A stretch of 64,000 bases of DNA, from NCBI RefSeq assembly GCF_040054535.1, contig NC_090795.1:5493501-5557500 (forward strand), read 5' to 3'. The notes beneath the pieces were generated by a model. That model was not told the origin of the DNA and ran no database searches. It worked only from the letters and a program-made list of their open reading frames with translations. Positions 49,545-59,386 of the stretch are shown here, piece after piece (positions within the stretch are counted from its first letter, which is position 1; every line of letters starts with the position of its first letter). The position numbers and the translations under genes were made by a program. The stretch is from Antennarius striatus (taxonomy: Eukaryota; Chordata; Actinopteri; Lophiiformes; Antennariidae).

Positions 49545-49745
49545 TACAGTATCTTCCACACTATAAAGCGCATTGGACTATAAGGCGTACCTTCAATGAA
49601 TGGCCTGTTTTAAACCTTTTTCATATAAAAGGTGCACTGGATTATAAGGTGCACTGATTACAAGGTGCACTTTCAATGAATGGCCTATTTCAAAACTATT
49701 TTCACAAATAAGGCCCACTGGATTATAAGGTGCACTGTCGGTTTT
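49545..49745. repeat. dispersed repeat with internal ATTATAAGGTGCACT-type units
   Basis: At least six imperfect units of the type A(C/T)TATAAGG(C/T)GCACTGG and two copies of TTCAATGAATGGCCT occur in 200 bp. I recall similar ACTATAAGGCGCACCGGATT arrays as interspersed elements in fish genomes but cannot name the family. The copy is diverged. Confidence 0.6.
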
Positions 49746-50331
49746 TGAGAGAATTAAAAGTTTTTAGATCCGTCTTACAGAGCAGAAAATACTGGATGTC
49801 TGTCTTTTAAGGGGCCTCAATGAGCAGCTTTTTCTTTTGTGTTAATAAAATATGATATTAATAATAATCTCAGAGTCATTTAACCACCAGCTCCTTCAAT
49901 CTCTTTAACCCTACCGACACCCACATCCTGATTGCTGCTGGGATGGCGAGCCGCTCTGAAGAAAGGTAGCCAAAAGTGTGAGGGTGTTTTCATTTTATCG
50001 TTGCGCACAAGTGTCCGCTGTTGCACATGGCGTGGAGGAACTTGGCAACGGTTGTCCGACAGCGGCGCAAGCATCTGAGCCAAACACAACACGTCACACC
50101 CAGCTGCAGAGAAGAGTCCCAACGGTGTGTGTGTTTGGATACAGGAATGTGTTTGAGTGCATTAGCATCAGAGCAGAGCTTTTGATTAGACAGCTCATTG
50201 CATGCCGAATGAACACACACACATACACACACACACACAAACAAACAAAAAATGCTCTCCGTCATTAGTGAATAATGACATGAGTAATCCATTACATTAA
50301 ACAGTAAAAGTTTCACTGCCTCCTTTTACAG

Positions 50332-50750
50332 TTACCGCAAGATGACTCGCTCCAACAGCGTCACCACGGCGGTGCAGGCCGACCTCGACGATCACTCAGA
50401 CGCCCCGGAGCTGCCGCCGCGTCATTTTTCCACCATGCCGCGTCAGCACTCCCGCGACGCCGCCTCTTCCACCGTCAGCATCCAGGGATCGGGGAACCAC
50501 TACCACGCGTGCGCCGGCGATGACTATGGCGACGTGGGGTTCGACCCTTCCATCCTGCCCCCTCCGGACCCGTGGATGGACACCGTCGCGGAGCCGGAGG
50601 TTGAGGTGGTCCGGGGACCCGCGAGACGAATGGTGTGCCCCCGTGATGGCCGGTGGTTCCTCAAGCTGCTGCAAGCGGAGATGGATCGTATGGAGGGCTG
50701 GTGCAGGCAGATGGAGCAGGATGAGATGGAGAACGAACTTCCTGATGAGA
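50332..50750 (+). CDS. dlgap1: dlgap1 coding exon 7 (residues 727-866), start of GH1 domain
   Basis: The acceptor is TTTTACAG. A single T completes cysteine, then YRKMTRSNSVTTAVQADLDD, a hallmark DLGAP segment. Further conserved blocks are SIQGSGNHYHACAGDD and FDPSILPPPDPWMD. From about residue 831 it enters the GKAP-homology GH1 helical domain: DGRWFLKLLQAEMDRMEGWC and a charged helix. It ends after CCTGATGAGA, before GTGAGT (phase 1). The 5' part has higher GC and CpG than the flanking introns. Confidence 0.95.
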
Positions 50751-51237
50751 GTGAGTAGCATCCTCTTCTCTCTGAGGGTGGCGACGTTTAGGGCATCGGT
50801 CCGCAAGTATCTCCTTGCTCCTGTCTCCGGCCTTCTGGTCTGCGCTAGCAAACCTCTCAAAAGGCTGGTGCTGACCCCAGACGCACATCCACCCTGTTCA
50901 CACACCGTATAATCATCTCTTACACAAACACAGTTTTTTTTCTCTTCTCACTGCACCTCAAAGGCAGCTACTTCATATTGACCTGACACACATGTGCATC
51001 GCTGTGCATTTATAAACACACATCGGAATGTTTTTTTGTTTTTTTTCCAGACTGAGCAAACATGCCTCAGGCAGCAGCTTATATCTGTCCTTGCAGGGCA
51101 GCTGACTTCGCGTCTCATGAAAAATGTCATTGCTTATGCAGCCGGTGTTGCTGCTGAGGTTCCAGGCAAGAGATTCTCTCACAGAACAGGGAGGCTGTCT
51201 CAAGGTCATGTTTTCCCAGATCTCAGGCTACCATGTG

Positions 51238-51281
<44 letters not shown>

Positions 51282-51882
51282 TACACGCACACGTATGCAC
51301 ACACAGACACACACACACAGACACTCTAGAGGTGTCCTGGAGGAGCTGAATTATATGTGTAGTGCAGATTTATTTCACTCCCTTCTCCCAGTTTCTCTTT
51401 CATTTTCTTCATGCAGACTGATACTCCGACTCTATAGGGATGTGTGAGGCAGTAAGACTGACCAATGTAATCAGGTTATTGATTGAAACCTTTATTTTTT
51501 AAATATCAATATTATTCTGCCAATCAGACATTGTGAGAGAAATCTGATGCTATGCTCTTTTAGCACCATTTCTTTTTGAAATGGGAAGATATTAAATTAA
51601 TTTCTGGGTGCTATACACATTCATTACATTTTTGTATTTCTTTTTTAGACCTACAATGACATTCATTTCAATAACCGATTAAACTTCCCTAAATTCTTGG
51701 GGTGGGGTGGGCATAAAAGAGCATCGTAGCGCATCCTTTTCTGCTGCATTACAATTGCAGCTTCTCCATCAAACGCTGCAACACGCCTGCAGTATGCGGT
51801 TCTGTGAGTAATTACATTGTGAATTGTGTACGTGTGTGTGTGTGTGTGTATGTGCATTCATGTGCGGCTGTGTGTTCTGCAG
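50751..51882. other. dlgap1 intron 7
   Basis: 1.1 kb, with a CA-rich microsatellite at 51239-51323. No other feature seen. Confidence 0.8.
51239..51323. repeat. imperfect (CA)n repeat
   Basis: About 36 bp of pure CA followed by imperfect CA with GA, TA and GT interruptions. Confidence 0.9.
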
Positions 51883-51974
51883 TCCTGGGGAAGATCCGCA
51901 GTGCAGTGGGGAGTGCCCAGCTGCTCATGTCCCAGAAGTTCCAGCAGTTCCGGGAGCTGTGTGAGGAGAATCAG
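51883..51974 (+). CDS. dlgap1: dlgap1 coding exon 8 (residues 867-896), GH1 domain
   Basis: The acceptor is TGTTCTGCAG. TC completes the split isoleucine and is followed by LGKIRSAVGSAQLLMSQKFQ and QFRELCEENQ, a central GH1 helix. It ends at CAG before GTATGT, phase 0. The last residue is Gln where I recall Leu in human DLGAP1. Confidence 0.95.
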
Positions 51975-52592
51975 GTATGTGTCGCCTCATCCCCTGCATG
52001 CTCCCCCCCACCCCCACCCTCCAACTCTCCCCCTGAAACACTGACATCATCCTGCACAAATCATCCTGACAGGCCAGGCCAGCGCTCATTTACTATTCAT
52101 CGAGTGTAGAGTGTACATCTGCACACCCTTACTGTTTTGCACATACAAAGAAATGGAACCAGCTGAGCGTGTGTGAATACCACAGCCTGAAAACCACCTT
52201 TTTTAATGCAGATATTCACTTTTCATTTTACAATTTGCACATCCAAATATTAGCATATGTATTTGTGTTGCATTGTTTGAATAGAACACCTGTCATGTGG
52301 AAAGTCTGCCTTTGAATGCAACTAAAGAAATCATTATTGGTTAACTAGGAAATCATAAAAGCAGAATTTGTGAACCATAATAAATATTTATTATAACCAT
52401 GCTATTTATGTATAGCAGTGGACCACCTACATTGAAATAGAAAAATAGGGTAATAGAGAAGTCTTGTGCATATGGTACCCGAATAATCAAAAAAATCTGT
52501 TGACACCCCCCCCCCCCAAAACAAAACATGCTTAGCATATCCAACATATGTATTTTATTGTGTGTCTGCTTGTGAACATGTGTCTGTGTCAG
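51975..52592. other. dlgap1 intron 8
   Basis: 618 bp between GTATGT and GTGTCAG. Contains a C-run near 52506. No other feature seen. Confidence 0.8.
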
Positions 52593-52745
52593 AACCCAAA
52601 CGCACACCCGCGACCCATCTCCCAGGACCTGGCTGGTTTCTGGGACATGCTCCAGCTGTCCATTGAGAACATTAGCCTGAAGTTTGATGAACTCCACCAG
52701 CTCAAAGCCAACAACTGGAAACCTCTGATCCCACCAGAAATTCAG
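52593..52745 (+). CDS. dlgap1: dlgap1 coding exon 9 (residues 897-947), GH1 domain
   Basis: The acceptor is CTGTGTCAG. The exon encodes NPNAHPRPISQDLAGFWDML, then QLSIENISLKFDELHQLKAN and NWKPLIPPEIQ. It is almost identical to mammalian DLGAP1 through NNW. The last eight residues (PLIPPEIQ) differ from the recalled human QMDPLDKK but keep the length. It ends at CAG before GTGCAG, phase 0. Read-through would add only six codons before a stop. Confidence 0.93.
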
Positions 52746-53280
52746 GTGCAGAAACAAAGAAACTAAACACAAACTGTTTTTTTAATGATTAAATTCACCT
52801 AACCTCAGTTTTTTGTGGAATGCTTTACTAACCTGCATGTTATCTGCTGCCATTACTGTTATATTTTGAACTCTAAGTCCTGATGATTCTGTCGAGCTTT
52901 TTTAGCATGCATACAGTCGTGTTGCCTGCCTGATGTCACCACATGTGTCTGTCTGTGTTTTGTTCTGTCTTGTTGTTGACAGTGAGCTGCTTTTGAGAAG
53001 CCACACTACCTGCCATGCACCGTTGGGGCCTCTTCACCACCAATGGTCACTTTTACCTCATGCAAAAGGCCATCAGCGTGCTCTCTTACCCCACACAAAT
53101 GGCTGCCACTGTGAACCATAACCTCATTCGAGAAATTGCATGCTCCGACATTACGATCACAACAGCCGCATCACACGTTCTAACCCATATTCAAGCTGGC
53201 TGCGGTCGTGACGCTCCTTGCTGTATTTAGCTGCAAACTTGCCATTTGGACTATTAAGACTATTTGTTATTCCTGTCCAG
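52746..53280. other. dlgap1 intron 9
   Basis: 535 bp between GTGCAG and TGTCCAG. An open frame at 53015-53230 has no DLGAP resemblance and is probably chance. Confidence 0.75.
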
Positions 53281-53496
53281 GAGAGAAGGATGCCCCCTCC
53301 TGTGCCAAAGAAACCCCTGAAGGGCCACCCTCCCCTGGCTAGGGACCGCTCGCTGGAGAGCTCTGAGCGCCAACGTCTGGAGGCTCGCAAACGCCTGCTA
53401 GCTGCCAAACGTGCCGCCTCAGCTCGGCAGAGCTCCGCCACAGAGAGCGCAGACAGTATTGAGATCTATATCCCCGAGGCTCAGACCAGACTATGA
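53281..53496 (+). CDS. dlgap1: dlgap1 coding exon 10 (residues 948-1018), C-terminal PDZ ligand
   Basis: The acceptor is TTCCTGTCCAG. The exon encodes ERRMPPPVPKKPLKGHPPLA, RDRSLESSERQRLEARKRLL, and the conserved tail SATESADSIEIYIPEAQTRL, then TGA at 53494-53496. The final QTRL is the class I PDZ ligand that binds the Shank PDZ domain in this family. The PPPVPKKP motif is a second potential SH3 ligand. Confidence 0.95.
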   Translation, partial: ERRMPPPVPKKPLKGHPPLARDRSLESSERQRLEARKRLLAAKRAASARQSSATESADSIEIYIPEAQTRL

Positions 53497-54189
53497 GACA
53501 CGCAAACACACCCACAACACCGCCACATCCACACCATATAGCACTGAATGGTAAAGCCCGGGTGCTAGCATAGCATAATGACATATTTTTTGTCCCACTG
53601 TGGCGTCAGACCCGATGGAAACTGGTTGAACAGAATAATGTACATTTTACAGTTTTTATTTATTTATTACCCCGTCTCCGAACCCGTCTCTCAGCTTTAA
53701 TGTAGCAGTCACTCCTCTTCCTGTACCTCCACCTGCTCCTTATGTTGACAAGATGTAAGTCCTTATTTTCAAGTGGCCTAATATAACAAATAAGCCAGTT
53801 GTAGCACAACAGTGATGCTTCAGGTTGATGCTTTTCCAGTATGGAGAATCAGAATAAAACAAGGAGAGAGCACGTATGTCCATTCCAAGTAGATACATAT
53901 TCTTGGAGCCTCACACAAAGAAATAGCGCATGGAGCGACCCAAACCACTATATTTTTATACATCAATAACCCATGATCTGACCTGAAAATGTAAGGAACC
54001 CATAGCGTCGGTCAGCGACACAACCCGCCCTCTGTCTGAAACAGGTCTTACCAGCAGCAGGATAATGACCCTGCAGGAAAGGCCAAAAGGTCAGATTTTT
54101 TTTTTTCCTCCTCCAGGTGAGGGGTGTCGATCCAGGAGGTTGTAGGGCTGAAAGAATCAGTGTTCGAAAAAATACCACAAAGTGCGTGT

Positions 54190-54214
54190 AAGAGAGAGAG
54201 AGAGAGAGAGAGAG
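54190..54214. repeat. (AG)n microsatellite
   Basis: About 25 bp of AG in the probable dlgap1 3'UTR. Confidence 0.95.
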
Positions 54215-54856
54215 ATTCATGATTCGGATGTTCATTTCAAAAAGTGCTTCCTATTTTTCTAAGTCTAAAGAGTGGTAGTTGTGATTTCAAGTCGAGGTAG
54301 CAGTATCAACAGTCTGTACGCAAACCACTCGTCCCCATCCCCATTCTGAAGTATACTGAACGAGCAGGACACGATGTGCATGCTGACACAAGGCGACTGG
54401 TATTTGCGGGTCTAGTCACATCTCACATTCACTGTTACAATCTTAAAAATACTGATATTTGGTACAATACTGGTAGTTGTACTCTATTTTATTACGTCGT
54501 TTTTAGATGAGAGGTTTATTGACAGTATTAAGTATTAAAGGGACTATTTTCTCCTCACTGTGTGTGCACTATCTCTGCCTCCAAATGAAGCAATTACTTC
54601 AAGGTCATAGAAGAAGAAAAAAAAATCCAATTTGTAATATTTTGTATTCATGTTTAAGTTATTGATTAGGATAATAACGACTGTTTCTTGACATTGTGGT
54701 TATTATTATGCACTGACAAGGCCCTTATACTGTGTTTCTCTCTGTTTTTATTTATGTTGGTTCTCTTGCATGACAGGCACCATTTTTGTTTGTGTTTCAG
54801 TGATCAGCCTTAATTTCTTATATGATAGTCGAGCACAACAGCAGTCTCAGGGGAAG

Positions 54857-54893
54857 AAGTGTGTGTGTGCGTGTGTGTGTGTGTGTGTGTGTG
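54857..54893. repeat. (GT)n microsatellite
   Basis: About 37 bp of GT with one GC interruption in the probable dlgap1 3'UTR. Confidence 0.9.
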
Positions 54894-55581
54894 AAAGGGT
54901 ATGTGTGAGGTCATGTGACTATATGTGATGCATAGCTTTGTCTCTTAATGTTTGTAACCCCCAGCCACATGGATTGCCCACGATATTAAACAGGGGACTA
55001 GCATCCACGCCATCTTTTTGAATGATGATCCTTTCTCAGTCCTGATTACTTAAATTTAAAAAACAAGGTATTTCTGTCAGCTGCTTGAAAGTGGAGACAA
55101 TCCTGAGCCGATTTCGCCATTACATACGGAAATTGTTTTGTTCAAAGAATAGTAGGACTGCAGTGTCCAGTTCTCTGTATTGATAGAAGAAAAATTTGTG
55201 CCATTGAACAAGTCTAGTTCAGGATATATTCATGTTATTTGTCCCGATTGAACAGCTGTTGGAAAACTTCGCTGATAGAAGCATTGACATGATTTGTATG
55301 TCCTTTAGTTGGTCGATATGAAGTTTAGTGACTTTTTTTTTTTTAAACTTTGGGACTTGTATTTGAATTGACTTGTCTATCAAATAACTGACTTCTTATT
55401 TATGTTTATTATATTACATATCAATAATAATTCTCCTGATATAGCAGGGAGTTAGAAAACAGAACGGTGGGTTGTTGTAAACTGCTAAAATTAAAAGACA
55501 CTCCAAATTTTTTAAAGCTTGTGATGTAGTTATATTTAAAAAAACAAAACAAAAAAAAAAACGAAAGAAAGAAAGAAGTCA

Positions 55582-55587
55582 AATAAA
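55582..55587 (+). terminator. dlgap1: candidate distal dlgap1 polyadenylation signal
   Basis: A canonical AATAAA lies about 2.1 kb past the dlgap1 stop in an A/T-rich setting. A proximal AATAAA at 53853-53858 could give a short 3'UTR form. Motif evidence only. Confidence 0.4.
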
Positions 55588-55750
55588 CATTTGTACATAA
55601 AGGAATGTTTCCCTATGTAAATGTAAACTTAAAAAAAATATCAAATAACATATTAAGCAGATATACATTTTGTAATTAATGTTATTACACTGTTGATGTT
55701 ATGGCACGTGTATGAGCTCTTATCAGCATTAAAAATATATATAATTGCCA

Positions 55751-56699
55751 TAATTTTGTGGTGTTCATTTCTTTCTGTCTCCACACATGTTTCCAATCGG
55801 AATATAATTAAACAGATTACAAGGCCAAAGCACGCTGCCTGTGTTCTCAGGGCAATTCCCTTCCGCAGGGGCGGATCCCCATAATTAGACAGCACTTTTT
55901 GGCCTCGGTTTAGAACCATCGCTCCTGTACGTGCAGCTTCTGGTGATTCGTCATTCACACATCAGACATGCTGGGAGGGTTAGGTGCTGACCTCAGCATA
56001 ACCGAGTTTAGGAGTTACAGGGTACATCAGGAGATGTCCCACAAAAGGTGGGCAACGATCTGTTGATGCTTGACTACAAATAATCACCCAAAATCTTGAA
56101 AATACACTTAAATATTTGTTCAGGATCTCTATGATAAACCAACGAATTACTGCTGCTGGTTGATTGCTGGGGCAAGTGATTGTCCCTGGGGGTATTTGTA
56201 AAGAAACAAAAGTTTTTTTTTCTTCAAATCGGACAAATAGATTACAATGAATGAATGAATGAAAAGGGGCTTGTCTTAACAAATGTAGTCAACAAATCCT
56301 CGAGGCCACAAGAGGAGCAGAAGGGAACAGCTGTCCTCCCAGCCCCGAAGGAGCCAACGCGCTCAGTCGTAAGCCGCCTTACATCGACTCCATTGAGACA
56401 CAGCCGCACATAAAGACCTGCTGGCAAGAAACTTGACGTCTGCGGTGCGCTCATGTTAATTTATACTGGATTATGCTAATTGGCAGGAGTTGTTGTAAAC
56501 CTTTTGCGCACTGGAAGGAACGCCAGTGCGCGTAAAGACGTGCGCGCTTTTATTTCTGTCCTGCGCTCTTTTTTTTTTTTAACTTTACTTTCTTATGTCC
56601 TCCAGGGATAAATCTAATGCTCGTTAAATTCTGAAGGATGAAGAAGAACATGAAGCTTTCCGAATCTTCGATTCCGGCCAAAGACGACTGATCGATTCA
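55751..56699. other. intergenic gap between convergent dlgap1 and tgif1
   Basis: About 0.95 kb between the predicted 3' ends. Includes a short GAAT tetranucleotide repeat near 56245-56262. A stretch at 56280-56560 is richer in CpG than its surroundings. No gene seen. Confidence 0.6.
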
Positions 56700-57746
56700 A
56701 AGGTGTAGAAAAACAAAACTTTATTTGAATCCCATGTGACCCCTATTTGCCACAAACATTGCACAGTATGAAATGAAATCACATCATTGGGCATCATGTC
56801 ACATTAACTATACACGTGGTCCTATAATACATGAAAAAGTTTTTTTTTTGTTTTTTTTTGGTGATTTCATAAAATGTTTGTCAGTTTTCAAAGATGACAA
56901 ATCCAGAAACGACATCTGTAGTGTTACATTTTTAAAGTCCACTGGCCATTGTGTGTGTGTTCTGTTTTTTTTTTTTAAATCGCTGAGTGATGGGATGAAG
57001 GCTCAGACTGAGAACCTGCTACATCGGTCATCTGAAATATCCCTTCATGGGGGAGGGAGGAAAAAACAAGAGTAAAAAAAGCAGTTTTTTTCTTTTAAAA
57101 TAGCTAAAAGTAAAATTACAACAAAACAAAAAAAATCAAAACTATACTTATACTCATGAAAAGACATTACTACAGTAGTGAATAAGTTTGTCATAGATGC
57201 CAACAGCAAAGTATGTTTAAGACACTGAGATGACCACCTTCTGCCTTTAGTGTGCAAACAAACAAGGCAGACCAATCAGGAGCTGATCTTTGAAATGCAC
57301 GGCGGTAAACTTGTGTGGGTTGCGATCAATCGGTCCTATCGACCCATGAAGGAAGGCTGATTCTAGCTCTTGCTCTGCTCTCCTAATACGATATATAGTT
57401 AGTTATAATGGAAAGACATAAGACAGGCAGCATTTCTCTGAAAACATTTTTGGTCCCGGGTGTGCAAATAAGATACACATGCAGATACAAACGCATGAAT
57501 GTGAAATGAATAAACAACTTACAGCCAAGGCACCTTGATACAGTTTTTTTTTTTATAAAAAAACATCCTCATCAATTTGATTGGTATACCAAAAATAGAA
57601 ATGATCAGGCTTTCCATGTGGATTTGTTCTCTGTCGCGTGCAGACAAGTCACTGAACTCAGAGGAGTTCCACAGTCGAGACATGAAGTCAGTCTTTTTAT
57701 TCCCTCCTCTTCTTCTTCTACTTCTTCTTTTGTCGCGTTCTCCCTT
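56700..57746 (-). other. tgif1: probable tgif1 3' untranslated region
   Basis: About 1 kb downstream of the tgif1 stop on the minus strand, AT-rich with no coding frame. It ends near a minus-strand AATAAA at 56720-56725. The exact end is inferred. Confidence 0.55.
56720..56725 (-). terminator. tgif1: candidate tgif1 polyadenylation signal
   Basis: TTTATT on the + strand is AATAAA on the minus strand, about 1.02 kb downstream of the tgif1 stop. Confidence 0.45.
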
Positions 57747-58415
57747 TTAGGAGACCAGTTGTTTGGCTTGGCGCTCCATCTCGGCGGCCCGTTTGAGGGC
57801 CACGTCCACCAGGAGCTGGAAGCCGCTGAAGTCTTGTGTGAGGTCTGGAGGTGTGGGAGGAGGGGTGTTGAAGAGCCCGCTGCGGGGGCTCAGGTTGCCC
57901 TCGATGCCGGTGCTGCTGAGGACAGTGGCGGCGGGGATGGGCTGACCACCTGGCACTTCATCCCTGCACCTGAGCGGCGGCGGCGGCGCCTGTGTGGACT
58001 GAAAGAACTCAGTCGTCCTGTCGCAGTTCATTCCCAGGACTGGGGGGTGGGAGGCCGTGGGGCTGCTCTGCATTGCTGTGGAGACAGTGGTGTGACAGAT
58101 GACGGAGGGACGAGAGGGCATGAGCCCCACTGGAGAGGAGACGGAGGTCGGAGAGGGCACGGAGGGAGACACGGCCTTCCTCAGGACGCCGGGCATGGCA
58201 GGTTCAAAGTTGGAGGGGTGGAGTACGCGTTTGTCGTAGCTCTCCTCCGCGCCCGGCGCCGGACTGCTGTGTTTCGGGGACTGGGAGCTGTCGGAGAAGC
58301 TGTCGCCGGCCTTGCTGCCTTTCCTGGATATGGTGAACTGGTTGGGATCTTTGCCGTCTTTCCTCAGCATCTCCGGGAGGAGGCGCCGCCGAGCGTTGAT
58401 GAACCAGTTACACAC
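57747..58415 (-). CDS. tgif1: tgif1 coding exon 3: homeodomain helix 3 and C-terminal repression domains
   Basis: The acceptor is TCTCTTCCAG on the minus strand. It encodes [20 protein letters not shown] (the DNA-recognition helix), then [13 protein letters not shown]. The middle is Ser/Pro-rich and diverged from human but keeps [11 protein letters not shown]. The C-terminus [20 protein letters not shown] and [20 protein letters not shown] is nearly identical to human TGIF1. The stop is at 57747-57749. A Pro-rich insert ([14 protein letters not shown]) accounts for part of the extra length over human. Confidence 0.95.
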   Translation of the reverse strand: MCNWFINARRRLLPEMLRKDGKDPNQFTISRKGSKAGDSFSDSSQSPKHSSPAPGAEESYDKRVLHPSNFEPAMPGVLRKAVSPSVPSPTSVSSPVGLMPSRPSVICHTTVSTAMQSSPTASHPPVLGMNCDRTTEFFQSTQAPPPPLRCRDEVPGGQPIPAATVLSSTGIEGNLSPRSGLFNTPPPTPPDLTQDFSGFQLLVDVALKRAAEMERQAKQLVS

Positions 58416-59156
58416 CTGGAAGAGACAACAAAGACCTGCGCTGTGAGAAAGCTGCATCACGAGGCTCTTTTATCGTCGTCTTTGCACTTTAGAAGTAAAA
58501 TCTGCACGCGAGCTCACCCGCAGGTGTGGCCTGCACCTGCTTCCCGATGGAGAAAGTAAAATGAAAGCGTGCACAACTCCCATCGGAGAGCATTTGTCTC
58601 TGGAAGCCGTATAATTCTCACCATTAGCACGCGCTCATTTTTCATTCCATGCAATGCAAAAAATTAAAAACAGACCCTTTTTTTCAGGAACTACGAGAAG
58701 TTAAATCAACTTTCAATAGTTGGGTAGGGGAAGTTTTTAGAAAAAATGAGGTCACGTCCTTCGTCACGGCAGTAAACGCCGTCGTCTTCCTTTTGCTTCC
58801 CGTCGCTCCGAGCTAGTCGTAACTGGCTCAGGGAGACTCGCAGCTCAACCATGTAAATGACTCTGCATTGTTCCCAGACAGCTGGGATGGGAAGGGGCTG
58901 GAGGGAGGGAAATTCCTGTCCCAAGTGCCTCAGCTATAAGTCTGCAGCACACAGGGAGTGAGTTTACTCACTGAATTGTCTTGGTCGTTTCATTATCAGG
59001 CTGCTTTGGATGATGTTGGTTACACTTTCTATGAGTCATGTTTTGTTTGTCATCTAGACAGGAAATGATTCAGTCCGACTGACGCTGCCTTCCTTTGGTC
59101 TATTTATACTGAGAGGGGTTTGTTGTTCATCTGTTCTTCTACATCTGAGCCCCTAC
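58416..59156. other. tgif1 intron 2
   Basis: 741 bp between the two homeodomain exons. No other feature seen. Confidence 0.85.
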
Positions 59157-59386
59157 CTGTAGTGTGGAGAGCTGAGTCTGCTTGGAAAGGAGGGCTTTCT
59201 CCTGTTCGGAGGGGTAAGCGTTGTAACGGTGCTCGTACAACCAGTCCCGGAGGATCTGAACCGACTCCTTGGGCAGATTCCCCCTCCGCTTCCTCTTCCC
59301 GTTGCTCCCCCCGCTGGATGACAGATCCAGGGGGGCGTCCACGCTGTCTTCGTCGTCCGTCTCGCTCCCTGACAGCATCATCAAAC
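59157..59386 (-). CDS. tgif1: tgif1 coding exon 2: acidic N-terminus, CtBP motif, first part of homeodomain
   Basis: The acceptor is CCTGCACAG on the minus strand. It encodes (G)[14 protein letters not shown], then [10 protein letters not shown] with the PLDLS CtBP-binding motif, basic [14 protein letters not shown], and helices 1-2 of the homeodomain: [33 protein letters not shown]. The AYP after helix 1 is the three-residue loop extension of TALE homeodomains. It ends at CAG before GTAGGG, phase 0, at the conserved LSTLQ|VCNWF boundary. Confidence 0.95.

Larger units (their letters stand above)
46379..50331. other. dlgap1 intron 6
   Basis: 4.0 kb. Holds the longest GT microsatellite of the window (47983-48060), another GT array (49199-49266), and a repeat with ATTATAAGGTGCACT units (about 49545-49745). 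No exon recognised. Confidence 0.8.
16337..53496 (+). other. dlgap1: dlgap1 locus: disks large-associated protein 1 (SAPAP1/GKAP), ten coding exons
   Basis: Gene-level entry. Coding segments: 16337-17395, 19171-19385, 24093-24270, 25972-26230, 45829-46211, 46296-46378, 50332-50750, 51883-51974, 52593-52745, 53281-53496. They sum to 3057 nt, giving 1018 residues plus stop (human DLGAP1 is about 977). Every junction has AG/GT and the phases match. The family links the PSD-95 guanylate-kinase domain to Shank in the postsynaptic density. Visible parts, in order: conserved MKGLS start, five RxxSYxxA GK-binding repeats (exons 2-4), PPPVPPR proline-rich segment, two GIQV[DE] dynein light chain-type motifs, GH1 helical domain, C-terminal QTRL PDZ ligand. 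DLGAP1 rather than DLGAP2-4 is favoured by near-identity to recalled mammalian DLGAP1 and by the adjacent tgif1. Introns range from 84 bp to 19.6 kb. The non-coding 5' exons were not located and may lie left of the window. Confidence 0.95.
53497..55750 (+). other. dlgap1: probable dlgap1 3' untranslated region
   Basis: About 2.2 kb of AT-rich sequence follows the stop without a credible coding frame. AATAAA signals on the + strand lie at 53853-53858 and 55582-55587. The second would fit the long 3'UTRs usual for DLGAP genes. The end near 55750 is an estimate. It includes (AG)n at 54190-54214 and a (GT)n-type stretch at 54857-54893. Confidence 0.55.

Noticed and set aside
50396..50905. Minus-strand open frame of 169 codons
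   Set aside because: Antisense shadow of dlgap1 exon 7.
53015..53230. Open frame in dlgap1 intron 9, possible cassette exon
   Set aside because: No DLGAP resemblance. Exon 9 joins exon 10 in phase with the conserved protein, and no clean donor follows the frame.
57618..58559. Long + strand open frame of 313 codons
   Set aside because: It is antisense to tgif1 exon 3. The GC-rich third positions of the real gene keep the opposite strand open, and the peptide has no family resemblance.
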